A stretch of DNA of 64,000 nucleotides from Polytrichum commune (Eukaryota > Streptophyta > Polytrichopsida > Polytrichales > Polytrichaceae): positions 37,515,081 through 37,579,080 of the forward strand of contig OX485809.1 in assembly GCA_950295325.1 (NCBI GenBank), in the 5' to 3' direction. The position numbers and the translations under genes are program-made. Position 1 is the first letter of the stretch. Every line of letters starts with the position of its first letter. The notes under the pieces are model-generated. The model had not been told where the DNA came from and did not search any database. It was given only the letters and a program-made list of their open reading frames with translations. Below are positions 58,267 to 64,000 of this stretch, in pieces.

Positions 58267-58479
58267 TTAACATGAAGGAGGAAGTTAGTAGGTAGGCTTG
58301 GATTTCACATATGAGAGTAACTAGAGTCAAACCATCTATTCCCGATTATGACCCTGTGGTACAACTTTTTGGTCTCAGAATAGTCATTTTAGGATTTTGA
58401 TAGGATGTGAATTCATATCGACACTTGCAATGTGAAATGGACACTAAAGTAAGTTATTAGTGATCAATTATCCGAAATG

Positions 58480-60600
58480 AGCTAAGGGTGAGACATTTAG
58501 TTCATATGAAACAGTTCCAAGAGGAAGAGTCTTTTGGGCAGGGCAATAGACATGTGACCAAGTCGAGGAGACTTATGAAATCTGGCCCCAAGAGGCAAGG
58601 AAGCTAGTTCAGGGGATATAGAGGAGAAGAGGGGGGGGGGGGAGAAGTTAGTTCCTCTCGAAAAGAGAGTCTCCCTCGTCTTGCAGTTTTTGAGCGAGTC
58701 TAACTTGGGTGTGAAGCCCTTTTAAATGTACATTTTACTCTACATAATATAAGCGTGAAGCTATTTTGTCAATTCTATGTGAGAAGATTGAATTTGTTGT
58801 GTGGGTATACGTTGTGAATTAATTGAGTCAGAGTATATTTCCTGGTTTCGGGAAGAATCCAGAGTGAAGTTGCGACGTCTTACTTCTGTGAAAGAAGTAA
58901 ATTAATTGTCGTGTGATTTCAATGGTGAAAGTCTATCAGTCACCGGGTTTGAATGTGAAATTCCAACGTGACTGATTGGTAGTGGTCCTCTCGGGAAGGG
59001 AGAGACAATCTCTCTACAGTTGCTGGAGTCTACCTTGTTTAATTACTCTTGGCGTGAAGCCTATTGAAGATTGTAAATCGTGTCTTATGATTCACTCCCG
59101 GTAATGGAAATGTAAGTTCGCATTGTGAACTCATCATGTCGTCATCGGGTGAATGTGAAATTTGTCCCTTCAGTGTGTATTCGGCCATGAGAATTGATTG
59201 GATTAATCCCACTCTATCTGATGTGAATTCAGGGTAGAAGTTTGAGAAACATCTTGTCTTCTCTTTGGAAATTCCTATACAGGTGCAAGTTGAAATCAAA
59301 CATCGGTGAAAGAAGTGAATTCTATTTACCTTTGTCTTGTGATTGTCTGAGGTGAAACTGTGCGAAGCAGTTTAACCATATTATATCCTTTGGGCTTATC
59401 TATGTGCATGAGTGGAATGAGGAATGTGAAATTCCGTGAGAGCCACTTTATGTCTTAATTCTGTAAATTTAATCAGGAGACTCCAAGCCAAATAAGTAAG
59501 TGTGTCTGGACGCCTGAGGTGATAAGTGTCTTAATTGAATGCAAGAACTTATTTCAGTGAGCAAACCCCCTTCCTTTCATGGTTGTGATGGTCGTGGTTA
59601 ACTTACCGTGAATGATTGAAGTCGAACTCTCGATCAGAATGAAAATCCAGTGTCGAAAACTCATCAGCCAAAGGGAAGAGAGTAGTGGAGATTACTCGAA
59701 ATGAATTCAGTATAGAAGATATCTTGAAGTCAAATCCTTAGATAACATACTCATTTGATAACTAAGGTGCTATTTGAGTGAAGGAAAATACCTGTCCACA
59801 CAGAGTTTGTCTGTAACTCCAAACGGATAACAACGTTATGTTTTCAGAGTAGAGATTCGTCGGTGGAAATCACTACTGAATTAAGTGTCGAGTGAGCAGG
59901 TGTAATGAGGCTCTGAAAGTTTGCCGCGATGGAGTTTGCTAAGTGGTAGTAGCAATTATCACCTTGAGAGAGAGTGCGAAGATTGTTCTGTCGAAGCACT
60001 TTGTCTGATGCACGGAATCGGTGTAGTGATTACTCACCATAATGATGTGGATAAGCTCAAATGCATTCAAAGGAAGAAGTGTTGCTGTGATAAACTTGTC
60101 GCCAATTGCGAAGAGGGGGAACGAAAAGCGTAGATGTGGCCGATCGGAGAGGAAGTCGCGCGCGCGGGAGTGAAGACTGAAAAGGAAGGAGTCGCGGGAG
60201 AAGCGTGGGTATTTAACCCATATCGTTAGGGGGAGCACTCAAAGGCAAGCATAAAAGGAGGAGCAGCCTGCTCCTTAGCCGAGAACAAGACGCTGACTTG
60301 GTTACTGGCTACTTGTTACTGGTTACTGGATACTAAGACTATGGCCCTCTCTATGAGACGTGACTTGACACTGGTTACTTGTGACTGTTATTGGTGACTA
60401 GACTATGGCCGTGCCGTGCAGACTATGGTCCTACCGATTAGACTCTTACGGTCCCGGTCCGGTTCAGTTCGCTTCGCTTAGACTCGGTCACTAGGTTTCT
60501 GTCACATGTTAGACTTTTGTTAATTTTAATAATTTATTTTAATGCATTCAATTCCACTGAGATAGTGTTAAGTCTAAAACTGACTAAGGAAATAATTCAT
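58480..60600 (+). repeat. Dispersed repeat C, long copy with recurrent GTGAARY words
   Basis: The first 320 bp match the inverse of 8180-8770. Through 58.7-59.7 kb words of the type GTGTGAAGCC, GTGAAATTCC and GGTGAAAG recur every 50-100 bp. Beyond 60.2 kb GGTTACTGG and AGACTATGG recur (60300-60780). It is probably a long non-coding LTR or similar. A short frame at 59921-60133 has no family motif. Confidence 0.4.
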
Positions 60601-61104
60601 TACTGTGGTCTATAACTAATTTAATTAAATCCATCACTTAACCATAGGAGGAGTCAATTGTGAACATAATATCCTTACTGACTGTGGTGTGGCCTTTCGA
60701 TACTTGGCTACTTTACTGAAGAGACTATGGTTCACCTCAAGGAGTTTTTGCCTTGGGTTTCTGAGACTATGGCGTACTCAAATGTCTATGGCTGAGCTGT
60801 GACTCCCTGAATTGCAAAACACATTATAAGAGTGATGTTACTGATGAGAGTGGGTTGTGAGGGAGTGACTGATCAATTGCATGTACTGCTGTGAGTGACC
60901 CTCAACCTTAATTAAATCAATCCTAAAACTCATTCTAGAAGTCTTTTTCCCTGTGTTTGTTGTCCTAAATACATCTTAATTCTCTTGTAATCTATCAATT
61001 AACTCAATGGTGATCCCTAGATGCAACACCTGACACTCATTTGGCCTTCCCTGTGTGGTTTTCTTAATTGGAACCCAATCTAAAAACCTATCTACAAACC
61101 CCAT
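60601..61104. other. Intergenic, no gene
   Basis: Contains further AGACTATGG and CTATGG words and no coding signal. Confidence 0.4.
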
Positions 61105-61640
61105 CATGAATCTACAGAGTGCATAACTTCAATTAGGTCGGGATTGATTTTGGTAATTTCATTTTGCGGGTGACTAAAGTAAGGCTCCATGCTTCATGAT
61201 TTCTAAGGGATAGTTTTAATGTAGGCCACTTGCCCACTGTAATCTAGTGGAAATGTAGAGCCACTCGATGGAATCTACATTTTCACTAGAATATGGTGAG
61301 CAAGCGGCCTACATGGAAACTAACCCCCTAAGTCTCCAACTTTGGTTATGGTATCACCGAAGAAACAATTGTGCCATGACAAACGTCCATGGTTCAGAGT
61401 GCTAAATTGAGGAGGAATTTGTCTCAAAATGTGTGGTTATGGCAAACTCTATACATTGGTATTGTGCTCAAACCAACTTTTGGTTATAAAAATTCATAAT
61501 GATTTCAATTTAAGGAACAAAATTACCAAAAAACAATTCCTTCTTCTCGATTTCTATCTTCTCACACTATAATATTTTGCACAACCTTACATTTCTCAGT
61601 ATTTGGCGCAAAATCTCTCAAGTGATTGGTTATGGGCGCC
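61105..61640 (+). repeat. Dispersed repeat D, copy 2 (contains hairpin)
   Basis: Direct-orientation relative of 48995-49545. Its hairpin arms are at about 61214-61258 and 61272-61320 (GTAGGCCACTTGCCCAC pairing with GTGAGCAAGCGGCCTAC). Single arms of the same hairpin recur at 57271-57320 and 61710-61745. Confidence 0.75.
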
Positions 61641-64000
61641 TCTACTCCAATTGGCACATACGAACCCTACCCCACTAAATTCCATCCACATTTGGGCGAC
61701 TTTGTCCTTATTCCCACTAGAATCTAGTGGGCAAGTGGCCTACACAAAATTCGCCCGTATCTTGTCATATGGATTCATAGCTTGCTAAACAACAACTATG
61801 ATGATGAGCAATTAGAAAAATGAACTTATTTCATGTAAAAGAGGGCCTTCGAGGGTCATTATTTCCCTCTAAAACTTCAATATGAAACCCAAAATAACTT
61901 CATTAAGTACCGGTAGTGTGCGTTTGTTCATGTGCAAGGAGATCTCATATTAAGTTCGAATTTGCACTATGTTGGGGCATTCTATTGTTATATTCTCCCC
62001 ACATGAATGAATGCACACACCTTACAAATGTTATGAAATGTCTATCAATAGTGGTACTAATTTGGCAAGGTAATATATTCCAATGAGCCTTGTGTATGAT
62101 TTGGAGCTAAATGAACAAGGATTCATGGCAACCATGTAAGTTGAAGGTTATATTGTAGAAACCCCATATATTGTAGTCCCATATGGTCTAGGCAAATCGT
62201 TGTCGAATAATTTACATATATTAGAGCTTCTATTTGTATGAGGAATATTTTTATAGATTCTCACGTTTCCTATACAAAGAGGAGGTTTTTATGGTAATTC
62301 ATTTCAATTTTTTGTACAAATCTTCAAATAACATAATTAACGCCAAAAGCTGACATGGTACTATGGTACCATGGAAATTTGAAAGCTTGTTTGATTCCAA
62401 AGTTAGCATAAGAGATCCTAAATTAATCTAGTGAGAAGATTAAGTTGGGATAAACCAACCATAAATCTACATTGGGTAGGTTTTATTGGATTCCTTGGCA
62501 TGAGTACCTCATTATCTCATAGTTTTTGTGTATACGTGCATTGGTGTTTCTGGGGAGAGGTTTTTATCATATATATAACCTATTTCTCTACTTCTACTTT
62601 GTCCCATAATCTTGCACCCTTTGAACTTTAAAATTTCCATTTAAACTTAACCATGTGTTAAATTAATAAAAGCCTTTTACATGTTGTTTGAAATCATCAT
62701 ATGTGTTGTGTTTTAAGGCGCCCTATATCAATAAGCTTAGTAATACAAGAGAGCTTATTAACATGACATATGGGTTACCTTATGTTGCTAAGTATGTTAA
62801 TAAAGGGTGGCATAGATACAACATGATGAACAAGAACACTACTAAACAATACAAAACACTATAATTACACGACTAAATGCTCAAGAGTTGAGGTTGTGAG
62901 TGGGAAAAACCTTGTGACCCTCTACAAGTTTTGTACCATCCTAAACTTAATACCCTATACAAAATATGTAATGCATAGCATTATAAGGTATTATATAGCA
63001 ATGCGAATAAAATTGATGTTATATTTATAAATTTTCTTGCAAGAATAAAGAGTACTCTATATTAGGTCTCACTTTATTCGGAATATTTCGCTAGTGATGT
63101 GCCCGTGATCCTTGGCTTGACACTTGGAAGGTGTGGACTAACTTGTTGATGTCTACATTGTTGAAACAATTGTGGCTTCCTTTACTAATATAGACACCTA
63201 TACCTAAAACCGACATTGAAATGTGGTACATAATGTTCATTTTGGGTACCATGAAGAACCCCCCAAATGTATGACCGTGATACATAATGTTTATTTTAGT
63301 TCAATATTGGTTTTGGATACATTCTCCCCCCCCCCCCCCCCCCCACAACACACACACACACATTCAATGGGTCCAATAATATGCATTCACATCTTTGGTT
63401 TGAACTTCCCCCCCCCCCCTTTTCCTTTTTGTTCCCTTGACTTTAGAGTGAAAACCCGACAACCCTATGAGTATAGGTTGAGGAAGACGTAAAAGGCAAG
63501 GCAAAGATGATTGATGTTTATGAATGCCTTGAAAATTGAAATGCCCATGCCATGGAAAGTCTTGCATCTCACATCCAAGGACAACCTTTATTGCCATAGT
63601 CGGCCCTCACATATACAGGCTTAGCCGCCCCTAGCAGCTTCACTTGTGAAATTGTCTTGACTTAGCGCATGTGTTGAAATGATAACATAACTTGAATGTC
63701 ATGACAAGTTACAATCATGACGTTGAAAGACTAGTCTAATTGATAATAAAAAGAAGACCCTTAAATCATTGTCATTATAAATGATCTTTGAGTTTGGTAG
63801 AAAAATTGTATCACAAAAGTCCAAAATGGGTCTTGTGGACATTCTAGGGTTAAAATAGTCACACCCCAATTGACTTGATAAAATATCTTGTCATAAAAGC
63901 TCCCCTAAAATCTTCTCAATTTATGCATTCACCATTATTCAATAGCCTAGTAATGCAAGGGTGCAATTATATAGAATTAGACTATCCCCACTCACTGTTT
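61641..64000. other. Intergenic, no gene; homopolymer and CA runs
   Basis: AT-rich DNA without coding signal. A 19-base C run (63326-63344) is followed directly by a (CA)n run, and a 12-base C run lies at 63408-63419. Confidence 0.5.

Overview
The window is nuclear DNA of a land plant or close streptophyte, probably a seed-free one. The host genes have plant homologues and GT-AG introns with consistent phases. A plant-type nuclear tRNA-Arg(ACG) gene and Copia, Harbinger, Stowaway-like and SINE elements are present. I cannot place it to species. It is gene-poor and AT-rich, most of it is repeats, and it carries many uninterrupted G or C runs of 11-19 bases.

Host genes: (1) 0.36-2.75 kb, minus strand, the 5' three exons of an aldehyde/glyoxal oxidase (GLOX) that runs off the left edge. 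(2) 35.40-35.47 kb, minus, tRNA-Arg(ACG). (3) 37.2-45.2 kb, plus, a 13-exon leucine-rich-repeat gene with a basic C-terminal half. (4) 47.3-47.7 kb, minus, prefoldin subunit 2 with an uninterrupted coding region. Two of these have part of themselves tandemly copied nearby: the GLOX exon-3 end with its splice donor, and the prefoldin stop codon plus 3' flank.

The centre (16.0-26.3 kb) is a nest. A decayed plus-strand DNA transposon encodes an OTU-type cysteine protease-like protein and a DUF7869-like transposase. A 6.6-kb Copia retrotransposon (308-bp LTRs, 5-bp duplication CACAA) lies inside the transposase on the minus strand. Its integrase gene was in turn hit by a 955-bp solo-LTR-like element (duplication GTCAT) carrying an array of small covarying hairpins. 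Just downstream of the Copia 5' LTR is a 14-nt match to the anticodon arm of initiator tRNA-Met, suggesting half-tRNA priming.

Other mobile DNA: two elements with ends CTC-G(n) and 8-bp duplications (14.86-15.58 and 29.51-30.83 kb), one interrupted by a tRNA-derived SINE; several MITEs with clear target duplications; a MITE family found in the introns of both large host genes; a pseudogenised Harbinger transposase (32.6-34.0 kb) and a TTA-flanked Tourist-type MITE (57.9 kb); a nine-copy ~150-bp tandem array (12.9-14.2 kb); GGCCCA-rich inverted repeats (25.8/29.3 kb). From 48 to 64 kb I recognise no host gene, only dispersed repeats and unassigned AT-rich DNA.
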